From positions 868,001 to 932,000 of the forward strand of contig NZ_CP007456.1 in the NCBI RefSeq assembly GCF_000800455.1: a DNA stretch of 64,000 nucleotides, read 5' to 3'. The position numbers and the translations under genes are program-made. Shown here piece by piece: positions 17,452 through 26,940 of this stretch. Position 1 is the first letter of the stretch; each line of letters opens with the position of its first letter. The notes under the pieces are model-generated. The model did not search any database and was not told where the DNA came from. It saw only the letters and a program-made list of their open reading frames with translations. The stretch is from Bifidobacterium catenulatum PV20-2. GTDB taxonomy: Bacteria > Actinomycetota > Actinomycetes > Actinomycetales > Bifidobacteriaceae.

Positions 17452-18663
17452 CTAGAAACCGGCTGCCGTTGGGGATGTCTTCGTGCGGTATGCGAGCAGG
17501 CCGTCGATGAACCGTGCGAGCCCTTCGATCATACGCGAGCGTGGGCATGCCACGTTGATACGTACGAAATCGTGTCCGTTCCCACCGTATTCGGAACCTT
17601 CGGAGAACATCACCTTGTGTTCGCGCTTGAGATAATCGCACAGCGCGTCTGTATCGTGCGTGATGGACGAACAATCGACCCACAGCAGATAAGTGGCATG
17701 GCCTTCGATCATAATGACGCGTCGGTCGTTCGGCACGGATGCGTTGTATGCGTCAACCATCGCACGCGCGGTGGCCTTGTTGCCTGCCAGATAGGCGCAC
17801 AGCTCATTCAGCCAAGGTTCGCCTTCCTTGAATGCGGCCAGCGTGGCAGTCATGGCGAAGGCGTTCGGTTCGGCCACTTCGTCGGTGTTAAGCGCACGCC
17901 ACACCTTATGGCGGAGCACGGGATTCGGAATCATCGCGGCAGCGGAATTGAGGCCGGCGATATTGAAGGTTTTGGTTGGTGCCATGCAGGTCACCGAATT
18001 CATCGCGCAACGTTCGCTCACGGAGGCGAACGGTACATAATCAAAACCCGGATCGGTCAAATCGCAGTGGATTTCGTCGCTGATCACCGTCACATGATGC
18101 TTCCAACACAGCTCACCGATATGATTCAGCGTCTCTCGGTCCCAGATACGATCGATCGGATTATGCGGATTGCATAGGATCATCAACGTGGTCTGCGGAT
18201 CGGCAAGCTTCGTCTCGAGATCGTTCCAATCGATCGAATAGTGGCCTTCGCCGTCATAGGCAAGCGGCGATTCGAGTACCCGGCAACCGTTGTTGAGAAT
18301 CGAATTGAAGAAAATGTTGTAAACCGGCGTCTGGATAAGCACATTCTCATTCGGCGTGGTGAGCTTCCTGACCATGCTGGAGATGGCGGGCACCACGCCA
18401 GTGCAGAATACCAGCGAATCAGGGTCGATGACAAGCCCATGGCGACGCCCCCACCAATCCACATACGCCTGGTTCCATTCAGGCGGCACTATCGAATAGC
18501 CGAAGACACCATGTTCTACGCGCCGACGCAACGCCTCGCGAATCTCGGGCGCGGTCTTAAAATCCATGTCCGCCACCCACATGGGCAATGCGTCGCCGGC
18601 CTCCTCCCATTTGAGCGAATAGGTGCCGGAACGGTCGATCGGAGTATCGAAATCGTAGGTCAT
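17452..18663 (-). CDS. MalY/PatB-type aminotransferase, probable cystathionine beta-lyase
   Basis: PLP enzyme of aminotransferase fold type I, 403 residues. It begins DFDTPIDRSGTYSLKW and PMWVADMDFKTAPEI, the signature opening of MalY/PatB C-S lyases. Asp196 (VISDEIHCDL) and the PLP lysine Lys231 (APTKTFNIAGLNSA) are present. These enzymes cleave cystathionine or cysteine to a thiol, pyruvate and ammonia. It follows the DUF3737 gene by 14 bases on the same strand, so the two form an operon. In E. coli, MalY also acts as a regulator through MalT; no such partner is seen here. Substrate choice (cystathionine or other thioethers) is inferred. Confidence 0.9.
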   Translation of the reverse strand: MTYDFDTPIDRSGTYSLKWEEAGDALPMWVADMDFKTAPEIREALRRRVEHGVFGYSIVPPEWNQAYVDWWGRRHGLVIDPDSLVFCTGVVPAISSMVRKLTTPNENVLIQTPVYNIFFNSILNNGCRVLESPLAYDGEGHYSIDWNDLETKLADPQTTLMILCNPHNPIDRIWDRETLNHIGELCWKHHVTVISDEIHCDLTDPGFDYVPFASVSERCAMNSVTCMAPTKTFNIAGLNSAAAMIPNPVLRHKVWRALNTDEVAEPNAFAMTATLAAFKEGEPWLNELCAYLAGNKATARAMVDAYNASVPNDRRVIMIEGHATYLLWVDCSSITHDTDALCDYLKREHKVMFSEGSEYGGNGHDFVRINVACPRSRMIEGLARFIDGLLAYRTKTSPTAAGF

Positions 18664-18677
18664 ATGGCCGATTCTAT

Positions 18678-19586
18678 CTACCGCTCCGTAACGTTGGCCG
18701 TGATAACCGTCGTTGCCGACGGATCAATCCTCTCCGGATCAAGCGTCAGCTCACCGATCGCATCGGCGCGGATCACACCGGACGCAGGATTGAACACGCT
18801 GTCGATCGTGCCATGCACGTCCACGTCCACGGAAGAATATTCAAACGCCAGCGTGGTGTTGATAAGCCGACAGTTACGCAATACCAGATTGTCCACATAG
18901 CACAGGCCCTGCAGACTTTCGATGGTGCAGTTCTCGAACGTCACATTACGTGAGTTCCAAGCCAAGTATTCGCCGGAAATAAACGAATCGCGCACCGTCA
19001 CGTTCTCGCAGTTCCAGAAGCAATCCTTCGAAATCAGACGGGAATTGGAGATTTCCACATTACGGGCCCCGTCGAACGGATAATTGCCGACCAACCGTAG
19101 ATTATCGGCCTTCACATCCGCGCAATTCATCGCCAGATAATCGCCATGCGCGCTTACATTGTCCAACGTCACGTCGGAACAGGCCCACAGCGTCTCCTCC
19201 GCGTTGACAAAATCCACATTGCGCAATGCCACCCCATGGCAACGGCGGAAATTTTTCGGTGCCTCGATCGTTGAATTCTCTACCGTGATATGGTCCGTGT
19301 ACCATACGCCGGCGCGCGCCATCTCGAACCATGTGCAGTATTTCGCGTCGATGTTCCGGCAATACCACAGTGGATACTTCCATTTGAATGAACTCGACTC
19401 CAGCATGACGTTATGCGCATGCTTCAACGGCGACTCGCCATCGTCGAAAATCGTGTCGACATAATGACGGTCATGTGCAAAAAACTCCGCGCGCTCGCCG
19501 GTGAGAAGCGCCTGACGGGTCTCGGGAATGTCTTGATCGGCGTTGGATTCAAGTGTCTTTGGGATGTTCACCATATGCTCCTTCAT
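18678..19586 (-). CDS. DUF3737 family beta-helix protein
   Basis: A 302-residue protein of the DUF3737 family, function unknown. It is built from many short repeats of the type (N/D)V-x-(L/I)-x-(N/D)-(S/C), for example NVTVRDSFISGEYLAWNSRN, as in right-handed parallel beta-helices. It lacks a signal peptide, so it is cytoplasmic. Either ATG at 19586 or a start 4-5 codons later is possible: the start region contains GGAG and AAGGAG sites in tandem. It is cotranscribed with the downstream MalY-type lyase, an association worth noting because neither its ligand nor its activity is known. Confidence 0.8.
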   Translation of the reverse strand: MKEHMVNIPKTLESNADQDIPETRQALLTGERAEFFAHDRHYVDTIFDDGESPLKHAHNVMLESSSFKWKYPLWYCRNIDAKYCTWFEMARAGVWYTDHITVENSTIEAPKNFRRCHGVALRNVDFVNAEETLWACSDVTLDNVSAHGDYLAMNCADVKADNLRLVGNYPFDGARNVEISNSRLISKDCFWNCENVTVRDSFISGEYLAWNSRNVTFENCTIESLQGLCYVDNLVLRNCRLINTTLAFEYSSVDVDVHGTIDSVFNPASGVIRADAIGELTLDPERIDPSATTVITANVTER

Positions 19587-19630
19587 GTGCTCCGGTGGAA
19601 GAGCATAGAAACCTCAAGCACTCGAAGTCA

Positions 19631-19674
19631 AACGGGCGGCCATGTTCGTGAAAAGCGAAACCTGGCCGCCCGTT
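19631..19674 (-). terminator. Hairpin after the flavodoxin-fold oxidoreductase gene
   Basis: Twelve-base arms AACGGGCGGCCA (19631-19642) and its complement (19663-19674) enclose a 20-base loop. It lies 26 bases past the stop codon of the minus-strand oxidoreductase gene. The T-run after it on the minus strand is short, so termination efficiency is uncertain. Confidence 0.55.
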
Positions 19675-19700
19675 CGGCAGTGGATTGCGATATGGGGCGA

Positions 19701-20216
19701 TCAGCCGATTAGCGCGGCAGGATACTTGGACACGGCTTCGTCGATTTGCTCTTCGGTGGACGTGGCAACGCCTTGGACGAGGAACGGCTTCAGATACGTC
19801 GCATGCGTATGACGGAACGTGGTCTCGAACGGGGAAAGCAGCTCGTCCATGGTGCGCGCATGGCTGCCTTCACGGGTGTAGGAATCGGCTGGAGATCCGG
19901 TGGACACGGACAGCATGAACTCCTTGCCTTCAAGGGCGCGGCCGCCGCCATAAGCCCAACCGGCCTTGATCACGTCATCCTCCCACTGCTTGAGCAGAGC
20001 GGGGGAGCTGTACCAGTAGAACGGGAACTGCAGCACGATGCGGTCATGCGTTTCGATGAGCCTCTGCTCATGTTCGACGTTGATTCTGAAATCCGGATAT
20101 GCGGCGTATTCATCGACCACGGTCACGTCTCCGGTTTCGTTGGCCGCGTCCATGAGCTTGCGGTTGACCTGCGATTTTTCCAGATGCGGATGGAACACCA
20201 GAACCAGCGTTTTCAT
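19701..20216 (-). CDS. NAD(P)H oxidoreductase, flavodoxin-like fold (KefF/YrkL/NQO family)
   Basis: A 171-residue FMN or FAD oxidoreductase. The start at 20216 (MKTLVLVFHPHLEKSQVN) was chosen because AAGGAG is seven bases upstream; the frame is open far beyond it but that extension is not protein-like. Family marks are the first phosphate-binding loop FHPHLEKSQVNRKL and the active-site block QFPFYWYSSPALLKQWEDD with WAYGGG after it. It likely reduces quinones or other electrophiles. It is divergent from the azlCD genes, with 180 bases between, so a shared regulator is possible. Confidence 0.88.
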   Translation of the reverse strand: MKTLVLVFHPHLEKSQVNRKLMDAANETGDVTVVDEYAAYPDFRINVEHEQRLIETHDRIVLQFPFYWYSSPALLKQWEDDVIKAGWAYGGGRALEGKEFMLSVSTGSPADSYTREGSHARTMDELLSPFETTFRHTHATYLKPFLVQGVATSTEEQIDEAVSKYPAALIG

Positions 20217-20396
20217 ACATACTCCTTTTTGACTGTCCGACGATTTTCGGTATGCAGCATAATAGCCCTTTCCGTTACGTTTCGAGTGCGATCGGCCATA
20301 ACCGGAGCCGATGGGCCTAAGGGCGTTTGTCGGGGAGCGCGATAGTATGATGGCCGGCGTGCCATGAGATGAGACGAGGATTGAAAGGAAAGGCAT

Positions 20397-21191
20397 TTGG
20401 TCTCGCGAATACAGGGTAGGAAGGCGGTCGCATCCACAGCCTTTAAAACCGCTTTGCCCAGAACGTTGCCGGTTTGTGTCACCTTCTTCCTTCTGGCTTT
20501 GTCATATGGCGTGCTGATGGGAACGCGTGGTTTCTCCTTCCTGTGGCCCATGTGCATGAGCGCGTTCATCTTCACCGGTTCCATGGAATTCGTGACGGTG
20601 AATCTGCTGGTGTCCGCGTTCAATCCGTTCGCCACGTTCATGCTTGCCGTCATGCTAGGCACAAGGCATCTGTTCTACGGCATTTCCATGCTTGGCCGGT
20701 TCAAGAACATGGGGGTGAAAAAACCGTATCTCATCTTCTCCCTGTGTGATGAGACCTTCGCCATCGACAACGGCACTGTCATTCCCAAAGGCGTCAACCG
20801 AGGCTGGTTCTACTTCTTCGTGGGATTCCTCAACCAATTCTCCTGGGTGGCTGGTGCCACGGTTGGAGGCATTCTCGGCGGACGTATCACGTTCGATACC
20901 TCCGGACTCGATTTCATTATGACCGCCATGTTCGCCGTGATCTTCGCAGACCAGTGGCTGACTACGAAACATAAGAGCCATATGGCGGCGTTGACCGGCA
21001 TCGTCGTGCCTGCGATTTGTTTGGCAGTTTTCGGCGCCGACAATTTCATGATTCCCTCGCTTGCCGGCATGCTGGTCATGTTCGTTCTGCTGCGGCCATA
21101 TCTGAACGATCTGAAAATCGACAAGACGGATGAAACCGGCGGAGCTGGCAGCGTAACGTCCGACGATATGCAGAAAGAGGCACGCGCATGA
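20397..21191 (+). CDS. azlC: Branched-chain amino acid exporter, large subunit AzlC
   Basis: Membrane protein of 264 residues in the AzlC/BrnF family, exporting branched-chain amino acids together with AzlD. The typical opening helix [19 protein letters not shown] and the core [17 protein letters not shown] followed by SLCDETFAI are present. The start is probably a TTG at 20397, with GGAAAGG a few bases upstream; no in-frame ATG lies before the first helix. It overlaps azlD by four bases (ATGA). The C-terminal tail ([20 protein letters not shown]) is hydrophilic and probably cytoplasmic. Confidence 0.9.
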   Translation: MVSRIQGRKAVASTAFKTALPRTLPVCVTFFLLALSYGVLMGTRGFSFLWPMCMSAFIFTGSMEFVTVNLLVSAFNPFATFMLAVMLGTRHLFYGISMLGRFKNMGVKKPYLIFSLCDETFAIDNGTVIPKGVNRGWFYFFVGFLNQFSWVAGATVGGILGGRITFDTSGLDFIMTAMFAVIFADQWLTTKHKSHMAALTGIVVPAICLAVFGADNFMIPSLAGMLVMFVLLRPYLNDLKIDKTDETGGAGSVTSDDMQKEARA

Positions 21192-21526
21192 TGATCATGA
21201 CCACCTGGCAGGGCGTCGTCACTATTGTCATGGCGATACTTGGCACCATTTTGACCCGTTTCCTGCCGTTCCTGATATTCCCCGAATCGAAGGAACCGCC
21301 GCGTTTCATCACCTATCTGGGCACGGTGCTGCCATACGCCATGACCGGTCTGCTCGTCGTGTATTCGCTCAAGGGCGTGCATCTGCTGTCCGGCAGCCAC
21401 GGCATTCCCGAATTGCTTGCGATTATGGTGATCGTTCTGCTGCACGTATGGAAAAGAAACATGCTGCTGTCCATCGCCGGTGGCACCGCTGCTTACATGC
21501 TGTTGGTGCAGCTGGTATTCTCATGA
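21188..21526 (+). CDS. azlD: Branched-chain amino acid exporter, small subunit AzlD
   Basis: Small membrane protein of 112 residues with four helices. The conserved block [17 protein letters not shown] after helix 1 and [20 protein letters not shown] are the hallmarks of AzlD/BrnE. It begins ATG ATG ATC inside the end of azlC, so translation of the two subunits is coupled. It works with AzlC as a two-subunit exporter of leucine, isoleucine or valine (family knowledge). The gene is convergent with the GH3 lipoprotein gene, 50 bases away. Confidence 0.9.
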   Translation: MMIMTTWQGVVTIVMAILGTILTRFLPFLIFPESKEPPRFITYLGTVLPYAMTGLLVVYSLKGVHLLSGSHGIPELLAIMVIVLLHVWKRNMLLSIAGGTAAYMLLVQLVFS

Positions 21527-21576
21527 AAGCCTTTGCGTAACAGCGCGGCTTTCGGCCGTGTCGCAGTGGGCCGTGA

Positions 21577-22812
21577 TTATCTGGCGAGTCCCATATCGTA
21601 TTTCAGCGTCATCACACGGATGGCGGATTGCGTTACCTTGTCTGCAAAAGCGGAATCAGCCGCGGCCTTCGCATTCAAACCATCCAAAACCTGCTGAACA
21701 TAATCGAAAGCGCCAATACAGGCAAGATCACCGCCGGCTTCAACCAATCGCACACCCAAATCACTCGGCTGAACACCGCTCAGGGCAGTGGCGGAGAGGG
21801 AATCCGAAGTGATGACACCCTGAAAATCAACCGTATTACGTAGATAATCCGTTACCAAAGTGCTGGAAAACACGGCGGGATTGTTCGGATCAATGGCCTG
21901 ATAGGTGGCCAAAGACATCATCACCATGGAAGGGTTCGCCTCCAACGCGCTATTGAATGCGTTGATTTCCGCACCGTCCAACGTGGTGGTGGTGTCAAGA
22001 ATGCCGTCGGCGGTGAAATCGGTATTGCCGGTTACCGAACCAAGTCCCGGATAATGCTTGACGGCGCTGCCGACACCCGAATCCGCCATGCCCTGAATGA
22101 ACGCCTTGGCGTGGTCGGCATTACCTGCCGCGTCCAATCCAAAATCACGATTCAACGCTCCGACAGGGTCGTTCGTGGCGCGATCCACCGTCACCGTACC
22201 CACCACCGGCGCCAGATCGACATTGATGCCAGCCGATTTAAGCTGGGAACCCCATATGGCCGCCGACTGACGAAGCTGATCGGTCGACATCGTTCCCTGA
22301 TCGGTGGCGGAAGGCATCTGGTCGAAACCAGAGCCTTGAAGATGCTGCACCAAGCCACCTTCCTGATCGGTGGTCATCAACAGCTGATTATTGGCCGGCG
22401 CATACGATTGCAATGCGGATGTGGCTGCGGCGACACCGGCCGTTCCCGAATTCCAGTTGCCGATGATCAGCACCGAACCGACATGCTGGTTCACAATGAG
22501 ATCCTGCAATAAGGAAGGATCGGATCCCGCGTAGAGGGGTGCCATGACGAGCTGACCGACGCGCTCTGCAAGACTCATGGCATTAACTGCAGCCACGGCT
22601 TTGCCGTGCGGAGAGCCGTCCGCCACGCTTGGCACGTTGGATTTGTCAAGCGCATCATGTGATGCGTCGGACCGCTGCGAATTGGATTGCTCGGATTGGT
22701 TGGAGCCAGCATTCAAACCCGCGCTGGATGAACACCCAGCGAGTGATAGCGGCATCGCGATGGCGCACAGTGCGGCAGCACAACGAGCGAAATGAACGTG
22801 GACCCTCTTCAT
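21577..22812 (-). CDS. Lipoprotein of glycoside hydrolase family 3 (NagZ-like)
   Basis: A 411-residue exported lipoprotein: basic start MKRVHVHFAR, hydrophobic stretch and lipobox LAGC (Cys27). A Ser-rich linker is followed by the GH3 barrel (~75-400). Motifs are LVMAPLYAG, TTDQEGGLVQHLQGSGFDQM, VDLAPVVGTVT, AVKHYPGLGSVTGNTD and GVITSDSLSATAL, which holds the likely nucleophile Asp. The His-containing DSH loop of classical NagZ is not seen; this KHxPGLG..GNTD form is what I recall for actinobacterial members. The expected role is release of N-acetylhexosamine from peptidoglycan fragments. The start at 22812 fits the signal peptide; the frame is open to 23286. No clear ribosome-binding site is seen. 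Confidence 0.82.
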   Translation of the reverse strand: MKRVHVHFARCAAALCAIAMPLSLAGCSSSAGLNAGSNQSEQSNSQRSDASHDALDKSNVPSVADGSPHGKAVAAVNAMSLAERVGQLVMAPLYAGSDPSLLQDLIVNQHVGSVLIIGNWNSGTAGVAAATSALQSYAPANNQLLMTTDQEGGLVQHLQGSGFDQMPSATDQGTMSTDQLRQSAAIWGSQLKSAGINVDLAPVVGTVTVDRATNDPVGALNRDFGLDAAGNADHAKAFIQGMADSGVGSAVKHYPGLGSVTGNTDFTADGILDTTTTLDGAEINAFNSALEANPSMVMMSLATYQAIDPNNPAVFSSTLVTDYLRNTVDFQGVITSDSLSATALSGVQPSDLGVRLVEAGGDLACIGAFDYVQQVLDGLNAKAAADSAFADKVTQSAIRVMTLKYDMGLAR

Positions 22813-22929
22813 AGTGCCATTATCTATCACATGCCAGTGATGGCGAATACGATCGCATAAGAAAAGAACGGGTGGATTCGTGTTCGTGAATTGCGTAAAC
22901 ATTAGGCTAGCGGCATAAAGACGTTCCGT

Positions 22930-22943
22930 GCCTATCGATAGGC
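22930..22943. promoter_or_regulatory. 14-bp perfect palindrome before the UPF0182 gene
   Basis: GCCTATCGATAGGC is a perfect palindrome ending seven bases before the ATG at 22951, where a ribosome-binding site would normally be. No Shine-Dalgarno is visible. It could be an operator or an mRNA hairpin that controls initiation; this is inference. Confidence 0.4.
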
Positions 22944-22950
22944 TATTAGC

Positions 22951-25900
22951 ATGTCTTTTTTTGATATGTTTGGTCCCATGTTCGACCCGGAAAGCGGCCC
23001 GAACCGCCCTCAAGGGCGGCGTGCCAATAAATCCGGCAACGATGATCCCATCATTCTCAATGTCGAAACCGATGGTGATAACACCGCCCGGTCTTCGGCG
23101 AACATGCCTCCAAGAGGCCCGTCCGGTCCGCGCATCACACGCAAGCCGAACCGTCCGCGCAAATCGTCGAACGGCAACAAGATTCTGATCGGCGTGGTGC
23201 TGGCGCTTGCCATCATTATCGGCCTGTTCTTTGGCTTGGCGCAGTTCATCACCGACGTCATGTGGTATGCGCAGCTTGGCTTCCAAAGCGTGATTTGGAC
23301 GCAGCTGGGCACCAGGGTAGGTCTGTGGGTGGCATATGCTCTGTTGATCGCCGCGGTCGGATTCCTTTCCGCGTCGCTTGCGATCTGGGCTCGCCCCGAT
23401 GCCGCCGATGGTTCCACCATTCGTATTAACGGCGACACCATCGAAGTGGGCAAGAGCGTAAGTTCAAAGAGTGCACGTCGTGTGGCGGTAGTGATTTCAT
23501 TGATCGTCGGTTTGATGTTCGGATCGCAGTTCAATGCGAATTGGTCTGAGATCCTGCTGATGTTCAATGCGCAGAGTTTCGGCACCACTGATCCGCAATT
23601 CGGCATTGACAATGGTTTCTACGTATTCGTGTTGCCTGGCTTGAAATTGATTGTGTCGGCGGTGTCGCTGCTGTTGCTTGCAGGCATTATCTTCTCCATC
23701 GTCACGCATGTGATGATGGGGGGCATTCGCATCACCATGCCAGTGCATGGTCGTGGACTGTTCCACATCACCAAGCGTGCGCGTAGGCAGATTGGCATCT
23801 GGCTGATGCTCAACATGTTCGCATGGGCGGTGAATCAGGTGCTTGGTGTGTTTTCTCACCTCACGCAGGAGGGTAGCCGCATCACCGGCGCCACCTACAC
23901 CACGGTCAACGCCACGATTCCCGTCACCTTCATCATGGCCGCCATCACCGCCATTCTTGGTGTGGTTCTCGGCGTGTGGATCATGAAATCACATGCGCTG
24001 GAAGGCCAAGCCCCGATCGCGGTGCGCGCCTCCGAAGCGCTCAAGGCGTGGAAGGTGCCGACTGTTGCCATCGCATCCGCCATTGTCGTGAGCCTGGTGC
24101 TTACCGTGGCATGGCCGATGCTGCTGCAGCGTTTCCGCGTGAACCCGAATGCGCAGGAGATGGAATCAACATATATTCAGCGCAATATCGACGCCACGCG
24201 TGAAGCCTATGGTCTGAACAATGTGAAGACGGAACAATACCAGGCCACCACCGAAGGCGAGGAAGGCGCACTGGCCGACTCCGCGGAATCGACCGCGCAG
24301 ATCCGACTGCTCGATCCGCAGATCGTTTCCCCAACGTTCAAACAGTTGCAGCAATCCAAGCAGTATTACACGTTTGCCGACACTCTTGCCGTCGACAAGT
24401 ATGAGGTCGACGGTGTGAGCCAAGATACGGTGATCGCAGCACGAGAACTTGACCTTGCCGGTCTTGACAATCGCAACTGGGTCAACGACCATACCGTGTA
24501 CACGCACGGCTATGGTGTGGTGGCCGCCTACGGCAACAAGGTGACGGCCGACGGCCAGCCGAAGTTCTTCGAAGCGGGCATCCCAACCCAAGGCAAGCTC
24601 ACCGAATCCGAACAGTATGAGCCGCGTATCTACTTCTCGCCGAACGCTTCCGAATATTCGATCGTGGGCGCTCCGGAAGGCACGCAGTCGTGGGAGTTCG
24701 ATTACCCGACCGGTTCCGAAGGCGCCACCAACACATTCGGCGGCAATGGCGGCCCGAAGATCGGCAATATCTTCTCTCGATTGTTGTACGCCATCCGTTT
24801 CGGTTCCGATCAGATTCTGTTCTCCAACCGTGTGAACTCCGAATCGCAGATTCTCTACGATCGTTCCCCGAAGGAGCGTGTGGCCAAGGTCGCACCATAC
24901 CTGACGCTTGACGGCCGTGTGTACCCGGCGGTTGTGGATGGTCGTGTCAAGTGGATCGTCGACGGCTACACCACGTCTGACGCCTACCCGTATTCGCAGA
25001 TGACCGATCTGGGCGAAGCCTCCAAGGATTCCACCACGGAATCTTCGGCCACGGTGAGTGAGCTGGCTTCGAAGAACGCCAACTACATTCGTAACTCCGT
25101 GAAGGCCACCGTCGATGCGTATGACGGTTCCGTGGACCTGTACGTGTGGGATGAATCCGATCCGGTGATCAAGGCATGGCAGAAGATCTTCCCCGGCCAG
25201 TACCACCAGTTGTCGGAGATTTCCGGCGATTTGATGAGCCACCTGCGTTACCCGGAAAGCCTGTTCAAGGTGCAGCGCGAACTGTTGACCAAGTATCATG
25301 TGTCGAGCGCCAGCCAGTTCTTCTCCGGTGAGGATTTCTGGCAGACTCCGGTCGATCCAACCGAATCTCAGCAGGCTCAGGAACGCGACATTCTGCAGCC
25401 GCCGTATTATTTGACGCTGCAGACCGGTGGGTCCAACGAGCCGGTGTTCTCGTTGACGTCGTCGTATATTCCCGCAGGTACTTCAACCCGAGAGATTTTG
25501 ACGGGATTCCTGTCTGTCGATTCCGATGCGGGCAACGAAAAAGGCAAGATCGGCGCGAACTATGGCACTCTTCGATTGCAGGAGTTGCCGAAGGATTCCA
25601 ATGTGCCAGGCCCCGGTCAGGCGCAGAATAACTTCAATGCGTCGGCCGACGTGTCGAAGGAACTTAATTTGCTTGAATCCGGTTCCACCAATGTGCAGCG
25701 AGGCAATCTGCTTACACTGCCGCTCGGCGGCGGATTGGTGTACGTGCAGCCGGTGTACGTCAAGTCCTCCGGTTCCACCAGTTTCCCGCTGTTGAAGAAG
25801 GTGTTGGTGGCCTTCGGCGACCAAGTCGGATTCGCCAACACGTTGGACGAAGCGCTCGATCAGGTGTTCGGCGGCAACTCCGGCGCGTCCGCGGGCGATG

Positions 25901-26223
25901 CCGAAAACGTTGACGGTTCCACCAGCAGTAAGACCGACACGAGCGATACCACCGGTACCAGTGGGGATGCCTCCGCTAACGGTTCTTCCGGAACCGACGG
26001 CACTGACTCGTCATCTGGATCGAATTCCGACAATGACAGCAGTTCCGGCAATACTGGCAGTTCCAGCACGATGAGCAACGATCTGAAGAGTGCCCTCAAC
26101 GACGCTTCCCAGGCAATGAAGGATTCCGACGCGGCCATGAAGAAGGGCGATTGGTCCGCTTATGGCGAAGCGCAGAAGAAACTTCAGGAAGCGTTGAACA
26201 AGGCGCTCGAACTCGAACGGTAG
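22951..26223 (+). CDS. UPF0182 family large membrane protein
   Basis: A 1090-residue protein of the UPF0182/COG1615 family found across Actinobacteria; function unknown. A basic, Pro-rich cytoplasmic start (to ~70) is followed by seven or so membrane helices to ~390, then a large extracellular region (~400-950) with the family blocks VDKYEVDGV, LAGLDNRNWVNDHTVYTHGY and WIVDGYTTSDAYPYSQ. After ~965 comes a Ser/Asp/Gly/Thr-rich linker, then a helical C-terminal tail (SQAMKDSDAAMKKGDWSAYG) resembling the short helical repeat that ends many family members. No ribosome-binding site precedes the ATG, but a 14-bp palindrome does. Confidence 0.9.
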   Translation: MSFFDMFGPMFDPESGPNRPQGRRANKSGNDDPIILNVETDGDNTARSSANMPPRGPSGPRITRKPNRPRKSSNGNKILIGVVLALAIIIGLFFGLAQFITDVMWYAQLGFQSVIWTQLGTRVGLWVAYALLIAAVGFLSASLAIWARPDAADGSTIRINGDTIEVGKSVSSKSARRVAVVISLIVGLMFGSQFNANWSEILLMFNAQSFGTTDPQFGIDNGFYVFVLPGLKLIVSAVSLLLLAGIIFSIVTHVMMGGIRITMPVHGRGLFHITKRARRQIGIWLMLNMFAWAVNQVLGVFSHLTQEGSRITGATYTTVNATIPVTFIMAAITAILGVVLGVWIMKSHALEGQAPIAVRASEALKAWKVPTVAIASAIVVSLVLTVAWPMLLQRFRVNPNAQEMESTYIQRNIDATREAYGLNNVKTEQYQATTEGEEGALADSAESTAQIRLLDPQIVSPTFKQLQQSKQYYTFADTLAVDKYEVDGVSQDTVIAARELDLAGLDNRNWVNDHTVYTHGYGVVAAYGNKVTADGQPKFFEAGIPTQGKLTESEQYEPRIYFSPNASEYSIVGAPEGTQSWEFDYPTGSEGATNTFGGNGGPKIGNIFSRLLYAIRFGSDQILFSNRVNSESQILYDRSPKERVAKVAPYLTLDGRVYPAVVDGRVKWIVDGYTTSDAYPYSQMTDLGEASKDSTTESSATVSELASKNANYIRNSVKATVDAYDGSVDLYVWDESDPVIKAWQKIFPGQYHQLSEISGDLMSHLRYPESLFKVQRELLTKYHVSSASQFFSGEDFWQTPVDPTESQQAQERDILQPPYYLTLQTGGSNEPVFSLTSSYIPAGTSTREILTGFLSVDSDAGNEKGKIGANYGTLRLQELPKDSNVPGPGQAQNNFNASADVSKELNLLESGSTNVQRGNLLTLPLGGGLVYVQPVYVKSSGSTSFPLLKKVLVAFGDQVGFANTLDEALDQVFGGNSGASAGDAENVDGSTSSKTDTSDTTGTSGDASANGSSGTDGTDSSSGSNSDNDSSSGNTGSSSTMSNDLKSALNDASQAMKDSDAAMKKGDWSAYGEAQKKLQEALNKALELER

Positions 26224-26258
26224 TTTCTGCACAAGTTCCGTACGATCGCTGTTTACAC

Positions 26259-26313
26259 AAGGCGGGAGTCTGGTTCCCTCATATATGGTTATATGGAACC
26301 GGTCTTCCGCCTT
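26259..26313 (+). terminator. Hairpin after the UPF0182 gene
   Basis: Imperfect inverted arms 26259-26276 and 26295-26313 pair AAGGCGG...GGTTCC with its complement around an AT-rich loop. It lies 36 bases past the UPF0182 stop. It may also limit read-through into the acetyltransferase gene. No long T-run is visible. Confidence 0.5.
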
Positions 26314-26340
26314 CTGCATATGCCCGGTATGCTCAAAAAC

Positions 26341-26853
26341 ATGAGTGAGTATTCCTACCGCATCGCAACGCAAAACGACATTCAAGCAATCACTGACATT
26401 TACAACGCTGCAGTCATACGAGGTGGATCATCGGCCGATATAACCCCACGCACATACGAACAGCGCAAAGCATGGGTTGAATCGCATCATGATCCGTACG
26501 CGGTGTTCGTTACGGAAACGGCAGATGATGACGGAAAGAAGCAGATCATTGGATTCAGCGCGCTTTCCGTTTTCTATGATCGCGCGGGATATGACGGCGT
26601 CACCGATCTTGCCTACTACATCGACCCGCAATGGCAGGGCAGGGGAGTCGGCACATATACGCTCACCAAACTGCTTGAAGAATGCCGACAGCGTAATATG
26701 CGTAAGGCATGCGGCATTATTTTCGCAGACAATGCCGGTTCGATCGCACTGATGAAACGGTTCGGTTTTACACAGTTTGGCCTCATGCCAACCGCCGCCA
26801 CCGATTCCACCGGCACCATGCGTGACATGAGTTACTGGTATCTCGACCTGTAA
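26341..26853 (+). CDS. GNAT N-acetyltransferase, phosphinothricin-acetyltransferase-like
   Basis: About 170 residues, Gcn5-related acetyltransferase. The fold markers are RIATQNDIQAITDIYNAAV at the start, the TPRTYEQRKAWVESH block typical of the Pat/Bar subgroup, and the acetyl-CoA loop QWQGRGVGTYTLTKLLEECR. The C-terminal strand ends RDMSYWYLDL. Members acetylate amino groups of phosphinothricin, methionine sulfoximine or other small amines. Start choice is uncertain: ATG at 26341 gives MSEYSYRIAT, but ATGs at 26293, 26320 and 26329 are in frame and none has a good ribosome-binding site. The neighbours do not reveal the substrate. Confidence 0.8.
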   Translation: MSEYSYRIATQNDIQAITDIYNAAVIRGGSSADITPRTYEQRKAWVESHHDPYAVFVTETADDDGKKQIIGFSALSVFYDRAGYDGVTDLAYYIDPQWQGRGVGTYTLTKLLEECRQRNMRKACGIIFADNAGSIALMKRFGFTQFGLMPTAATDSTGTMRDMSYWYLDL

Positions 26854-26940
26854 GTACAATCTTTGCGGTTATCAAGACGAGACAACGTGGCGCAATATGA
26901 ATGTGCGCAATCGTACGTATGAATGAATGGAACGATTTCA

